Source: Atrina japonica (Eukaryota > Mollusca > Bivalvia > Pterioida > Pinnidae). Taken from it: DNA of 64,000 bases. Positions 1-11,501 of this stretch are shown here, in pieces; the stretch's first letter is position 1, and every line of letters begins with the position of its first letter. The stretch spans positions 186,001-250,000 of the forward strand of contig BROG01000137.1 of assembly GCA_030159075.1 (NCBI GenBank), written 5' to 3'. The notes below the pieces were generated by a model that was not told the DNA's origin, ran no database searches, and was given only the letters and a program-made list of their open reading frames with translations. The translations under genes and the position numbers were made by a program.

Positions 1-215
1 TTTGGTACCTTGACTTTTCACCTAGTGACTTTGACTTGAACTTTGACCTACTTTTCAAAAACTTTAACCTTGGCTATATCTTTTAAACCCTGGTGGATAG
101 GGCTTTGATATGTATATATTTCTTATGACCAGAGCCTTCATTTGGTACCTTGACTTTTGACTTAGTGAACTTGACCTTGGACTTTGACCTACCTTTCAAC
201 ATTTTTAACCTGAGC
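1..215. repeat. Tandem dimer, 140-base unit
   Basis: TTTGGTACCTTGACTTTT occurs at 1 and 141, followed in both cases by a GTGA-CTTTGACCT-rich stretch and TTTGACCTAC. Similar GACCTTTGACCT repeats are common in mollusc genomes. The array probably continues to the left of the window. Confidence 0.7.
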
Positions 216-639
216 TGAAGGAATAAAAATTTTACCAGTCCTTTGACCTTAAAACCTGACAGCTGTGGGTCAAATATTTATTTTGAAAATGTACACCCAT
301 TTTGGCAAGCTTTCTTATCTTCTGACAACTCATTTTCCATACCTAAATTAATGTACCGACAAAGAGGTTTTTTGTGTTTTTTAAATAGGCCAATTGATGT
401 TCAAATTATCTGATATTTTGAAATAGTTTAGTGTTTTGTTTATGAATAAATAACACTGAACATTAAACTTAATGCAGTACCATGTGACATCAATTAGAAT
501 GATTTTGGCAGATTGTAGGCCAAATTTCAAAATACGATATAAACATAAATGGCCAAAATTGAACTGTCCAAAAAATAACCCATATTTTAAAACACAAGTG
601 GCCAAATTTTTAGGGACACCAAAATATCCCAATTCTAGT

Positions 640-868
640 AAACTGTATACCTGGATATTTTCCCTGCTGTTTAATTTTTCGCCCTGGATGAGAAGGCGAA
701 TTTGAAATGAAGTAGAAATTTTCAAGCTAAATAACTGAAGCAAGTTACATCTGTCATCCATGACACTATAATAATTTAGGGGGAATTGAGGACTGACTAA
801 ATACATTTTCTGTCGTAAAAGGCCGAAAATAACTACATGTAGGTGTGAAAATATCTGGGTATACTGTA
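640..868. mobile_element. MITE, TACTGTA / TTTTCGCCC family, copy 1
   Basis: The left end reads ACTGTATACCTGGATATTTT and the right end GAAAATATCTGGGTATACTGTA, forming terminal inverted repeats. Inner parts (TTTTTCGCCCTGGATGAG; GTAAAAGGCCGAAAATAAC) match the copies at 41763 and 44444. It is non-autonomous and has no ORF. The 141-residue minus-strand ORF here is an artefact. Confidence 0.7.
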
Positions 869-1051
869 GTTACTTATTGTAGAATCAGAAAATTTTGTGG
901 GGATAAAATTTTATTGTTTTGAAAATAAAGCAAACTGGTTGAAATAAAAATTACTTATTTTGTCCACCCAATGTGTGCCTTAAAGCTGTTATTTGTCATT
1001 GGTCATTAATTTATCACCACCTGTGAATTATTTGCACAGAATCTTGTTCTG

Positions 1052-1195
1052 AGGGACAGAAGAAAATCATAGATAAGTGGTCTTTATATAGAGGTTGATT
1101 TGTACACAAATGGTTTTATCGAGGACAGTAAAAAACGCTGTTTATGACGAGGTGGTCTTTATACACTGGTGGTCCCTAAGGCAGGTTTTACTGTA
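1052..1195. mobile_element. 180-base pogo-like MITE (family P), 5'-truncated copy
   Basis: Shares GAGGTTGATTTGTACACAAATGG, TGACGAGGTGGTCTTTATACAC and the end GCAGGTTTTACTGTA with the full copies at 36684 and 43448. Confidence 0.7.
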
Positions 1196-1237
1196 GCACA
1201 TCTTTTGCTAAAATGAATAATAGAATCAACTGCTTCC

Positions 1238-1336
1238 TTGAGGGTATGTCAAAGGAATCTCAACCCTCGAGATAAGATAAGAATCAAACAATCTCATCTG
1301 GAGTGGGGGATTGAGGTTCCTTTGCCATACCCTCAA
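1238..1336. mobile_element. 99-base foldback element
   Basis: Two arms of about 30 bases, TTGAGGGTATGTCAAAGGAA... and ...TTCCTTTGCCATACCCTCAA, are nearly perfect reverse complements around a loop of about 40 bases. It is probably a small MITE, and a poly-G run follows it at 1341. Confidence 0.75.
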
Positions 1337-1883
1337 GTTAAGGGGGGGGGGGTTTGATTATTTTTCTCCCATGTCTTAAATATGTTTCTGTAGATTCATG
1401 CATAATCTACATCATGTCTATGTAGATGTATGCAGATCTATGTCAAGTCTAGGATTTGACAAGGAAATCATTCCCCGTAAAAAAAAAGGGAAAATCTTTG
1501 AACCATGCAAAAATATATACTCTTGACACTTGTCATACTTGACACCCGTATTGTATTTTAATCCAATTTGTGTTAATTTCTTAGCGATTCAATATGAAAA
1601 AAAAATTTCTAACAGTACAAACTACAAAACAATGTTGAATGTTGCAGCTGTTTCTACAACTTGGTGTATTTCATGGATTTAATTTTGTTGGTTATTGAAA
1701 ACAATGAAATAAAAGTTATTTTAACCCCAACAAAATTTTCTGATTCTTCAGTATTTTTCATCATGCGTAAATATTTTCAGTAAATATTTTGTTTGAAACA
1801 TATTGCTGTGGTAAGCAGGTGGTCTTTTATGACTGGTCCCTCAGGACATGGTTCTATTTATCAGTTCTCTTCCAGATTTCTAA

Positions 1884-1974
1884 TTAACTCATTCACCCCT
1901 AAAAACACATTTGGACTGGCCCAAGTCACTGATTTACAGAAGAGTCCATTGTTTTTCAGGGGTTGATGAGTTAA
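1884..1974. mobile_element. TTAA-flanked foldback MITE (family T), next to the ASCC3 exon
   Basis: 91 bases, TTAACTCATTCACCCCTAAA at the left and TCAGGGGTTGATGAGTTAA at the right, with TTAA at both ends as in piggyBac-type insertion sites (inference). It ends 16 bases before the ASCC3 exon and carries its own acceptor-like ATTGTTTTTCAG ending at 1959. Confidence 0.75.
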
Positions 1975-1980
1975 ACTTAC

Positions 1981-1990
1981 TTTTTTGCAG
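1981..1990 (+). promoter_or_regulatory. 3' splice site of the ASCC3 exon
   Basis: A T-rich run followed by GCAG directly before the coding exon. The 16 bases between the TTAA end of the MITE (1974) and the exon hold the whole polypyrimidine tract, so the branch point probably lies inside the MITE. Confidence 0.8.
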
Positions 1991-2133
1991 CAATAAAGAC
2001 ATATTCCCCTTCAAAGCCAACACTCGTATTTGTGTCCTCTAGAAGGCAGACCAGACTGACTGCTCTTGACCTCATCGCATTCCTGGCAACAGAAGAGAAT
2101 CCAAAACAGTGGCTACACATGTCGGAAATGGAG
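1991..2133 (+). CDS. ASCC3: Internal exon of ASCC3 (activating signal cointegrator 1 complex subunit 3), second helicase cassette
   Basis: ASCC3 is a large Ski2/Brr2-like 3'-5' helicase. It unwinds DNA for AlkB-type alkylation repair and splits collided ribosomes as part of the ASC-1 complex. The exon is bounded by a strong acceptor (TTTTTTGCAG at 1981-1990) and a donor (GAG|GTAGG after 2133). It has 143 bases: two bases complete a split Ala codon, then 47 codons follow and it ends in phase 0. The peptide contains [20 protein letters not shown] and then [15 protein letters not shown]. From memory this matches the region just after the Walker/DExH half of ASCC3 cassette 2; SNRNP200/Brr2 differs clearly here (PSRKQT...). 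No in-frame stop occurs and there is no start codon of its own. I found neither the preceding nor the following exon, so it is a fragment of the gene. It could also be a stray duplicated exon, but the intact splice sites argue against that. Confidence 0.9.
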
Positions 2134-2186
2134 GTAGGAATGTTTTGCTTTTGTTATATAGGTGTTTCCCTCCAGGAGAAAAGTAA

Positions 2187-2367
2187 TACAATAGAACCTC
2201 GCTATCAAAACCACATAACAGACCGACTGAAAGTGGTCAGATTAGTGATGTGGTCTGTTCAGTGACGGTCAGTTCTTATTGAATATTTATTAGGACATTT
2301 TCAAGAGACCAAATATTTGTGGTCTTAAATCCAAAGCGAGGTGGTCTTTTGATGAGGTTCAACTGTA
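2187..2367. mobile_element. pogo-like MITE, AAGACCAC subfamily, in the ASCC3 intron
   Basis: Left end TACAATAGAACCTCGCTATC, right end GATGAGGTTCAACTGTA, with inner GTGGTCAGATTAGTGATGTG. Same layout as 41079-41261. Confidence 0.7.
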
Positions 2368-3334
2368 ATTATTTTTGTTTGTTTTCGGTAAAATTCATTG
2401 TCTTGTTATTCTGTGTAAAAAGTGTGATTGCACAGCATGTGACCTGAAAAATTGATGGAGAAATGATATTTACCAGTTAAAAATAGCCTACAGGAAATTG
2501 TCTTCTAATTAAGTTCATTTAACAGTTGTAGTCTTTATATGAGGTCGATACATCGTTTTATTAACCAAAGAAAAATTATCGACTGAAGTTAATAATTACA
2601 TGTACATGACAATTGTATATATACTGCCACAAAGAAGAAACGGGATATAGATATTATTATTCTGAGTTGACTATCCATTTAGACATACTGGAGACATGCA
2701 TTCCTGTCAAATATATATAAATGAATGTAATGGAATCTTTATATTACATGCATTTCCCCTCCGTAATAATTCATTTTTAATTACTGTCATGGTCTATTCA
2801 CGAAATTGAAAATGATTTTCATTAAATTAGTGAAAAACACATGTATTTTACATTAGGAATGGGCCAAATATTGGCCCTGTGGAATTTTAAAAAAGGCCTA
2901 CCTATGTTTAGATATTTGAACAATTCAACAGTTTAATTCACATGAAATTACAGTCATTCGCAGCTTTATAATAGCAAATTCATGTACTGGCAGACATGTT
3001 TAAAAATATGAGAATATAAAATAAAGTTTTAGTAAAAAATACAGTTGATCAACAACAAATTCTAGTGCCCTATAGTGCCCAAGAAGAAGGCAGGAAAGCA
3101 GGATCCAAAACCACAAAGATTTAAATGTTCTAAAATTACTGAATGTTATCAATTTGACCTGCACAACCAATCAGATCACAGGAGTAGCTGAAGATACAAG
3201 TATTTCTGAAATTTAAGAGTACTCCTGAGTTTTATTGCAAAGGGTATTGTCCCTTTGTATGTTTCTGTGTACCTGTCTTTATTTGAATATTTTAAAGGTA
3301 AGTGTCTGCCTGAACAATCATCAAACTTGAACAA
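2368..3334. other. No gene or clear repeat seen (presumed ASCC3 intron)
   Basis: AT-rich unique-looking sequence after the ASCC3 donor. I found no exon with splice sites that continues the ASCC3 reading frame. Confidence 0.5.
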
Positions 3335-4130
3335 AGCAGTGGTCAATATTTCTAGATATACTGCAATTTGTAACAATGGTTAATATTTCTTGATATACTG
3401 AATATGTAACAATGGTCAATATTTCTAGATAAACTGAAATTTGTAACAGTGGTAAATATTTCTAGATGTATGCTACAATATGTAACAATGGTCAATATTT
3501 CTTGATATACTGCAATATATAACAGTGGTCAATATTTCTAGATATACTGCAATATATAACAGTGGTCAATATTTCTAGATATATACTACAATATGTAACA
3601 GTGGTCAATATTTCTAGATATTGCAATATATAACAGTGGTCAATATTTCTAGATATACTGCAATATATAACAGTGGTCAATATTTCTAGATATACTGCAA
3701 TATATAACAGTGGTCAATATTTCTAGATACTGCAATATATAACAGTGGTAAATATTTCTAGATATTGCAATATATAACAGTGGTCAATATTTCTAGATAT
3801 TGCAATATATAACAGTGGTCAATATTTCTATATACTGCAATATATAACAGTGGTCAATATTTCTAGATATACTGCAATATATAACAGTGGTCAATATTTC
3901 TAGATATATACTGCAATATGTAACAGTGGTCAATATTTCTAGATATTGCAATATATAACAGTGGTCAATATTTCTAGATATATACTGCAGTATGTAACAG
4001 TGGTCAATACTAGATATACTGCAATATATTACAGTGGTCAATATTTCAAGATGTATGCTACAATATGTAACAGTGGTCAATATTTCTAGATGTATGCTAC
4101 AATATGTAACATTGGTCAATATTTCTAGTT
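3335..4130. repeat. 37-base minisatellite, about 20 copies
   Basis: Unit of the type TAACAGTGGTCAATATTTCT plus AGATATACTGCAATATA. Some units lack TACT and others have ATATACT, giving 31- to 40-base variants. Left-edge units are more diverged than central ones. Minus-strand ORFs made of ...LEILTTVIYCSI... repeats are translations of this array, not genes. Confidence 0.95.
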
Positions 4131-4913
4131 ATTATATACTTTATGTATACAGTCATTTCTATTGGCTAAACCTCTTACACATGACTAGTTTACAACAGAT
4201 CACATGCTACATCAATTTCTGAAAATAAACACGATGGAATCCCTTCTGGTTTCATATTCTGCATGCCCAGTAAAGCGGATATGACAGGTTAACAAATCGC
4301 TGTCAACAGACAACCTGATGAAAAACACATAACTCTTCAAATACAATTGAGATCATGTAATAAAAATAAATGGCATCAGATAATAGAGTTAAGTTGAGTA
4401 AAGGGTCCATCTAAGAAGAGTACGTTACAGTACCCTGAGCGTGCTAAAGTACTTCAAAATATTTGATGGTAGATCTGTATTAGTGTTCTTTTATCTGAAC
4501 ACTATGTCTGCATCAAACCAACTGCAAAAGTAAAATACTTCGATTTCATATGCTGTAAGGAACATACATTCCAAGATTATCAATCGTAAGATTGTGTTTT
4601 TTTTACAAACATGATGTCCTAAACCAAAGCGCACATGGACGCTTAACATAGAACAAACTTGGAATGGCCTGATACATCTAACTGCTTACCAAACTGATGG
4701 CTTACTGCTAACTCTGATCCTTAAGTGGTGATATTGATGTTAAATATAAAAAGTTTTACCTATCAGTCGGAATATCAAAGTATGGAAATGAACTAAATGC
4801 TTTTTTTTCACTTGGATAATATCTGAGAGAATTACATAGAAATGAACCCACTTGTATTGAACATAGCTTTAAAACCGTTGAAACTGAGTAGGTTTTATAT
4901 TTGTATTTGTTTC

Positions 4914-5127
4914 TTAACCCATCAACCCCTGCAGTCACATTTAAACTCACCCATATCAATAAATGGTATGGTCTACTGTCATAATTCAGGAGTGAACAAG
5001 TTCATTTTGTATGTAAAACTGTTACAGAATTTTGATTCTAAATCATACACCCCTGAATTCTGACAGTGGAATTAAGCATTCTTAGAAATTGGCAGGTCCA
5101 AATGTGACATCAGGGGTTGGTGAGTTG
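4914..5127. mobile_element. TTAA/ACCCCT foldback MITE, longer 214-base form
   Basis: Left end TTAACCCATCAACCCCTGCAG, right end CCAAATGTGACATCAGGGGTTGGTGAG; the ends are inverted relative to each other and match the 91-base family T. Confidence 0.6.
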
Positions 5128-6100
5128 CTTGTTTGTTTCCTTTTATTTTGTTGTGAAAGTTATTATGATGGAACTACTGGCAGGGGACGGATTTTCACCA
5201 AGTACCCATTTTCTCTGATACTATGGTTTAATGGTAAAATCACAATTTTGAATCATGCATGGTTCTTTAAAGAAGAAAACCATTTATGCGAAATGTTCGT
5301 GCAAAATATTGGTTTGATACAAGCCAAAAACCAAAATAACCCCCAGTTTCCCCTTACTACTCACAGATATGTAAGCGTGAGTTCCAGGGGGATGGGTGGA
5401 TGTCATATGCAATTTGGTGGATTATTTCACCCATTTTGGAGTAGTGAATGTGATTTTCACTTGTAAATGACATTTTTGTTTTCCAAATACAAGCAAAAAT
5501 AGCAAATAACCCAGAAACACAAAAAAATTCAAAGCTTCCTGGCAATGTGAAAGAAGACATAGATATGATGTCACAATTGGGAAGGCTAAATGCCAAAACA
5601 GAATCAGAATGTTTATTTTACTAAATTGGAACTTGGATAAAGAAACAATGTCTGATAATCATATATTGATTACAGTACTTTATTTATGTCGACAAGCATT
5701 ACATTGTACGTACAAAAAAAAAAAAAAATTAAAAACCAACAACACATTTTTGTGACTGGATCATGAAAAAATTATCAGCTAAATTGAAAACTGTTGGATA
5801 AAATTCAAGATACAATGTATGAAGGAAAAATGGCAAATTATATAAATGTGTCCTTGATTAAATTCCAAAACGAGCAGAATTCCTTGTAAAATTTTGCGGA
5901 ACACAGCACAGAGAAATATTCTGTTTATTTGTCAAAGGTTTAAATTACCCATAAAATATCCGATGCATATTTTTCTTCACTTGATTAGATAAGTATTGTG
6001 TTATTGTTTCTGATCCATTGAGTTCTTTGAATGTGAAATTGATTATAGATTTAAAAGATGTTTTGTGTTATGGATTCACTCTCGACAGCATAACATTGAA
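5128..6100. other. No gene seen
   Basis: The 5089-5466 frame (125 residues) lacks recognisable motifs. A poly-A run lies at about 5716. Otherwise AT-rich unique sequence. Confidence 0.4.
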
Positions 6101-6370
6101 TGCCTGGAATACGTTCGAACTTACAAATCTTTAAAGTTAATGGAATGGCATTTTGTCCCGGAACGGATAAATACCTTAAATAATTTTACTTCATGTTAAC
6201 AAAATGTTTTAGCACAATGAATACACAGGTGGCTTGTAATACTTTTGAACTTACAATTTTAAATTTTAAAGTCAATGTGTCGGCATTTTGTATCCGAACA
6301 GATACATACTGTAAATAATTTTGCTTTATGTTAACAAAATGTTTTAGTGCAATGAATACACAGGCGGCTT
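6101..6370. repeat. Tandem duplication, two units of 135 bases
   Basis: GGCATTTTGT at 6147 and 6282 starts two matching stretches containing ATGTTAACAAAATGTTTTAG and CAATGAATACACAGG. The match is close but not identical. Confidence 0.85.
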
Positions 6371-8317
6371 AGTGTGGTGAATATGTTGAATTATTGAATT
6401 TTTTCTCTTAGCGTAGCAGATAATCATGGATCGCAGTTTGATACATGTCCTGATTTGTCGATCTTTTCTCTGTCTTTCTTTGTCTGTCTGTCCAAAGTGG
6501 CTATTGGTGAAAAAATTTCTTGGTGCAGAGTAATCATAGGATAACAATTCGTGTCTTATAGGTGAATCACCGATACCCTGGTCATTTTTTAAAAAATCGT
6601 CTCATCATGACCTCTAATTACAAAGGTTCAATCAGTTGTCTGTTGAGATTTTTTGTACCAAATTATAGTGTACAAATAGCAAATAGTCATTTGCGAAACC
6701 TTTTTTTTTTCATTTCTGATGAGTCTGATCACACGAACATCTTCTTATGTTTCGTCGTCAGAGCTATTGTTTTTATTAGTTTTTTATCGAGGCATGTATT
6801 CAGGAAATGTGAAGAGCTGTTATTAACAATAAAATTACAGCAGGAACTCGCTACATAGATAAAATGAAGATGAAATGAAAATACATAAAAAAAAAATAAA
6901 GATATAGAATTCATCAGGAATATTGGTTTCATTTGTAATGTGAGCAGTTTTGGTCGATGTTTTTTCTTCATCTGGCAGATGTTTCGCTGATCCAAAACAT
7001 GAAATAAATGTCAATATTGAGAACAATAAAAACTGAAAAAGTTATAAAATATGATGTGTAAAAAAACATAGAGAGAGAGAAAAAAAAAGAAGATAATTTA
7101 TAAAAGATAAGGACAAAAGCAGAATCCAATGCTTTGCTTGAATGGAAACAAAATGGTTTTCTATATTGCTAATATAGTTGTGTAGTGTGCTAAGTCTAAT
7201 GATGAACTTTGAGATATTGTTTTGATACCAAAGGTCAAGGTCACTTTTTGAGCCACATTTCAATTGGATGCCACACTTAATACAGCTTGTGTTGATGGTT
7301 TCTTTTATAATTATCTCCTTATGAGGTCAAAATGCACAGATTGCAAAATGTTGTTTAGCTTGTCTTTCAAAATTTTTGTAAAATGATTCTTTTGCTCTGT
7401 GTGTTCAATGGTTGTCTGCATCATGGTAGGTGGACTTGTCAAAGAATCCCAACTTTGGGTGTCTGGTTAGTGCACTGGTTAGTGCGTTCCGAGTTTGATC
7501 CTTGTCTTAGGAGTATCAGGTCACAAAATAATAGAAATTGTCATTACCCATTAACAGACTACACTAAAAGGAATGACCATAACCTGCAGGCTACAATAGC
7601 ATTAATGAAGATTTAAAAATGAAATTCATCGAGAACGAAAAGGAGGTTACGCGATTTGTATTTGCCATAACCTCTAGATAACCTGAATGATCACTCCTGT
7701 GTTATTTTGTGTTCTAGAATATGAGAGATAGTATGGCTGTTGTCAGGTCGGACACATGTTTTTCTCCTGGTACACTGGTTTCTGGTAAACAAGCAAACAC
7801 ACACATTTGTCTTTTGATCAATTACAAAAAGGATTTTGATTTTTGCGGTTTTACTTGTTTCATGACTAGAAATCTGTTTTAGGTAGAATTTAACCACCAC
7901 TAATTCTTCCATGCCTAAGCATTCAAATGGCATGTTCTTTTCTATTCTTTTGGATCAGCCTATCATTGTCTGTCGGTTGAAAAGGATAAATGTTAGCTGT
8001 TACTCAGTGTAACTGGAAATTTGCTGAGTGTGGTGGTAAACAAGACCAGTAAATAAACATATCAATTGGTAAACAAACAAATAAAATGATATCTCTACAG
8101 TTACATGTAGTGGCATGCAATGATAGCTTGCAGTCAGTCTTTTAGTTTCATGAGTCCCTGTTACATGTAATTTGATTGCCTTCTACTCTATCAAGTTTGC
8201 CATTCATTTTGTCGGTAACAAATGACTTTAAAACTTCAGTGCGACAAGGATAATCTGATGAATCACTTCTGCTACACTGTGCTGATAGATAAATGCATAC
8301 TTTGTAACTTAGATTTA
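6371..8317. other. No gene seen
   Basis: AT-rich sequence with short A/T runs. Several 60-100-codon frames on both strands show no domain or splice context. A possible tRNA-like head at 7450 is listed separately. Confidence 0.4.
7450..7535 (+). repeat. Possible tRNA-like SINE head
   Basis: TGGTTAGTGCACTGGTTAGTG and GAGTTTGATCCTTGTC resemble A and B boxes. No tail was recognised. Confidence 0.25.
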
Positions 8318-8512
8318 TTGTGGCCGAGTGATTGAAACATTGCACTTTAAACCATGAAGTCTCGCATCTCCGTCAGCTCGGGCTCGAGTGATTTTGTGAG
8401 GAAGTTTGCAAGTCTGCTTGCACTGCAGATTGCTGGTGGTCTCTTCTTGGGTACATTGTAACCAGGTTCTCTCATCCACCATTAAAAATCTGGCCGCCAC
8501 CAATATGATTCA
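8318..8512 (+). mobile_element. SINE family B, tRNA-headed
   Basis: The head GGCCGAGTGATTG...ACCATGAAGTCTC resembles a tRNA A box and the CTCGGGCTCGAG region a B box. The body has GGTGGTCTCTTCTTGGGTAC and TAAAAATCTGGCCGCCACC, shared with copies at 25320, 26895 and 37452. Confidence 0.65.
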
Positions 8513-9224
8513 AGAATTCGAATATAGTCGGACAGGTCTGATCTGGCCAATACAAAAAATGATACCAAATTGCCCAGAGCGGACTTGTCGGACTACTTTG
8601 AATACAAATAAAAACATAGTACAAAGTGAACATCACTTCAGCGAAAATGTCATTGGAAACTATCTGCATTACAGTAGTAAATAAGACAAGGACACATGTA
8701 CTTGCTTTTTATTTTTTGCACTTTTGAAATTATTTCAATGAATATTTTATTGGCATTCTTCGGAAATGAAGATGATTGTAACAGATGTGTGCTAAATTTT
8801 CTTTTTTTTTTGAAAACGTTGACATCAATTTCTCAAATAGTTTATCACAGTGTTGTGGTTACCAATCACATCATTTTCCATCAGTCTGCTTATTAACGGG
8901 TTTCAATTAGCAGTATTTTGCAAGAGTTATTTCCCTTTAACAGCCATATTGTGGGTAAACATGATAAACTTTCTTTTTTAAGCAACCAAATTGGATTACA
9001 TAGTATTAGTGAAGGGGACATCTGGATTTTCACCAAAATTAGCTGTTTAGATTAATGAAGTCCTCAAATAAATATTTCTGTCAAAAAAGAATTTTTTCAA
9101 ACTGTCTATACACAAGAATACATCATTTAATTTGGTTGATGGAAAATACATGAATATAATGCTGTCACACAATATGGCTGTCAAGGGAAATAACCCTGGC
9201 AAAAACTGCTTATAGAAACACATC

Positions 9225-9696
9225 TATAGTAAAACTCACCTATAACTAATTTCAAAGGATCTTATTGTTCAATTCGTTATAAGGACAGTTTGTTATACAG
9301 TTAAAGCAAAGTAAGGGCTGAAGGGTTAAAACAGGATCTTCTCTAAAGAAAAATTCACTCGAACGGGAACTTTCCGGGAAGTCAAAAGAAAACAGAAAGT
9401 TTTTTTTACTTTTTATTCACATAACGTATTTAATTTTTACATGGCAAAAAGTTTAAAAAAACAACTGACTTTCATTTAAATGATATTGATCACTTCATTA
9501 AAGTTTTGTAAAAGATGTTGCTTAAGGCCTCAAGGGACATAGAAATTAGTTTGTAATAAACAGAAATTCATTATATAAGATTTGTTGTAAAATTGTTTTT
9601 CAACTAAGAATATATAGAGGTGCAGTCGGGGAATATTTATTGATTCTTTGTGTGCGTGAAAATTCGTACAAACCGTTACACTCAAGTTTAACTGTA
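9225..9696. mobile_element. Possible TA-flanked element with CAGTWAAAC ends
   Basis: Left TATAGTAAAACTCACCTATA and right CACTCAAGTTTAACTGTA are partly inverted, and an inner TTATACAGTTAAAG suggests nested ends. The match is weaker than in other copies. Confidence 0.35.
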
Positions 9697-10056
9697 TAGA
9701 CAAAATGTTTATATAGTCCTCAAAGCAGATCCTACTATTTTGGCAGCCAAATGAATCACTTACCCCAAAAATAAAATATCAGTCTTATTGTAATTTGTCT
9801 TTATTCAGTTGTTTCCCAAATGAATAAAGTTCGGATAATTTATCTAAAAGCTAGAATTATTTGTTGGTTGCATCATTTTGTATGGAAAAAGTCATACATT
9901 TTCCAAAAGGATTTCAGATCAAAATAGTATCTGTCAAGTTTGATAGCTTGTCTGATTTCATGCAGTAGACTATTTATATTTGCTAAAATTTCATGTGTGT
10001 GATTCATTTTCAGTTCAACAAATTGTTCGGGTTGGCGAGATTACAGCCTCTTAACC

Positions 10057-10272
10057 TAGGCCACCAGTTACGACAAGTTATCAATCAATGTGTTAGAGCT
10101 TTACGATGGTTTAGTTATATTATCTGTCATCATCATCGTCCTAATGATTGTTGTAGGAGGAGTAATAATATTTCATTGGATTATGCACTTCAGAATAGAA
10201 TTGCAACTAGCCAAATTTCCCTTTAGAGTTGAATCTGATTTTGATAAATTTTTATCAACTGCTTGGTGTTGA
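10057..10272 (+). CDS. Low-confidence coding candidate with one transmembrane segment
   Basis: After an acceptor-like CTTAACCTAG (ends about 10056) a frame stays open for about 70 codons to TGA. The first ORF start in this frame is GTG (10090), so it would be an exon or nothing. It encodes ELYDG, then about 25 hydrophobic residues (VILSVIIIVLMIVVGG), then a mixed tail ending STAWC. I do not recognise the family. In AT-rich DNA, T-rich frames often look membrane-like by chance. Confidence 0.15.
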
Positions 10273-10714
10273 TCTCTGCAGATAATGTGAGCCTATAGTT
10301 CAGAAAAAAAAAAAAAAATCCTCACACCAAGTCAAAAGTTATCGATTATATTGATTGTGTAGCAACATATGAATATATAATTCTATAATATATGAATATA
10401 GATGGACAATGATAAATGTCAGTGTGATATTTAAATGACACACTAGTGTGTGCATGATAAAAGCACATTGCTGTAGGAAATGTCAAACAATAACGGTCTT
10501 GATGCTGTGTATAGAAACTTGTAACAATGGAGATTGTCAACTGCCTGATGGCTGTACAGTGCCATCACAATGGAGCCCCATATTTATGTTGATAAATTGA
10601 TAAATATTTGCCAATTTGTTTCCCATAAAGGGAAATTCAAAAATAAAATCTAAAATGGTACTAACTGTCAAGTCCCATAAATTTTGTCATTTTTCAGACC
10701 AGTGAAGGAAACTT

Positions 10715-10865
10715 GTGTTTTACATACATGTTTCTCGTAGAAGGAGATGGACTTGATGGCTATTTCATTTAGAAGTTGTTCAAAATGATGGTGTACTCTT
10801 ACATTCTCGTATCTCTTAGAAAGAGACGGTGTTGATGGTTACTTGGAAGCTTTTCATGTTGATAG
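10715..10865. repeat. Diverged tandem pair of about 75 bases
   Basis: TTACATACATGTTTCTCGTAG plus GAGATGGACTTGATGG is echoed by TTACATTCTCGTATCTC plus GAGACGGTGTTGATGG. The first half also reads open after a TTTTTCAG, but the second half does not keep the frame, so I treat it as a repeat. Confidence 0.45.
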
Positions 10866-10914
10866 TGAAACCTCACTGAGTGTGATTGTACTTTAACTGT
10901 GTAGTTTGAATTTG

Positions 10915-11333
10915 TGTTAGAATAACTAATCACCATAGTTTGATGGTAGAATAATTAATCATGATGATCTAGTGTTGGGATAATTAATCATGATGATCTG
11001 GTGTTAGGATATTTAATCATAATGATCTAGTGTTAGGATAGTTAATCATGATGATCTAGTGTTAGGATAATTGATCATGATGATCTCGTGTTAGGATATT
11101 TAATCATGATGATCTAGTGTTAGGATATTTAATCATGATGATCTAGTGTTAGGATATTTAATAATGATGATCTAGTGTTAGGATAATTGATCATGATGAT
11201 CTAGTGTTAGGATAATTAATCATAATGATCTGTTGTTAGGGATAATTAATGATGATCGAGTGTTTGGATAATTAATCATGATGACCTAGTGTTAGGATAA
11301 TTAATCACGATGACCTAGTGTTAGGATAATAGA
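10915..11333. repeat. 29-base minisatellite, first block (about 14 copies)
   Basis: Unit TAGGATAATTAATCATGATG plus ATCTAGTGT. Copies vary at GATCTAG/GACCTAG and AATTAAT/TATTTAAT. Confidence 0.95.
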
Positions 11334-11501
11334 CCCTGTCACATTAACTGTGGTCCTGTGACTTTGAGTGGCAAAATGATACAGATACCCTAAAAAACAT
11401 AGACGTCCTTATAGTAACTGATTGTTTCTTGACATCATTTTCCGAGAATCTGTATAATTTTGCCACTCAAAGTTAAAGGACCGCAGTTATCATGAAAAGG
11501 G
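11334..11501. mobile_element. 168-base foldback MITE inserted inside the minisatellite
   Basis: The arms of about 54 bases are near-perfect reverse complements, for example CTTTGAGTGGCAAAAT at left and ATTTTGCCACTCAAAG at right, with CCCT...AGGG ends. The 29-base array resumes directly after it. Confidence 0.85.

Noticed and set aside
381..806. 141-residue minus-strand ORF
   Set aside because: Overlaps a MITE and has no domain or splice context.
3492..4222. ORFs with EILTTVIYCSI repeats
   Set aside because: Translation of the 37-base minisatellite; frame kept only by unit lengths near multiples of three.
5089..5466. 125-residue + strand ORF
   Set aside because: Begins at TTG inside a MITE end and shows no recognisable motif.
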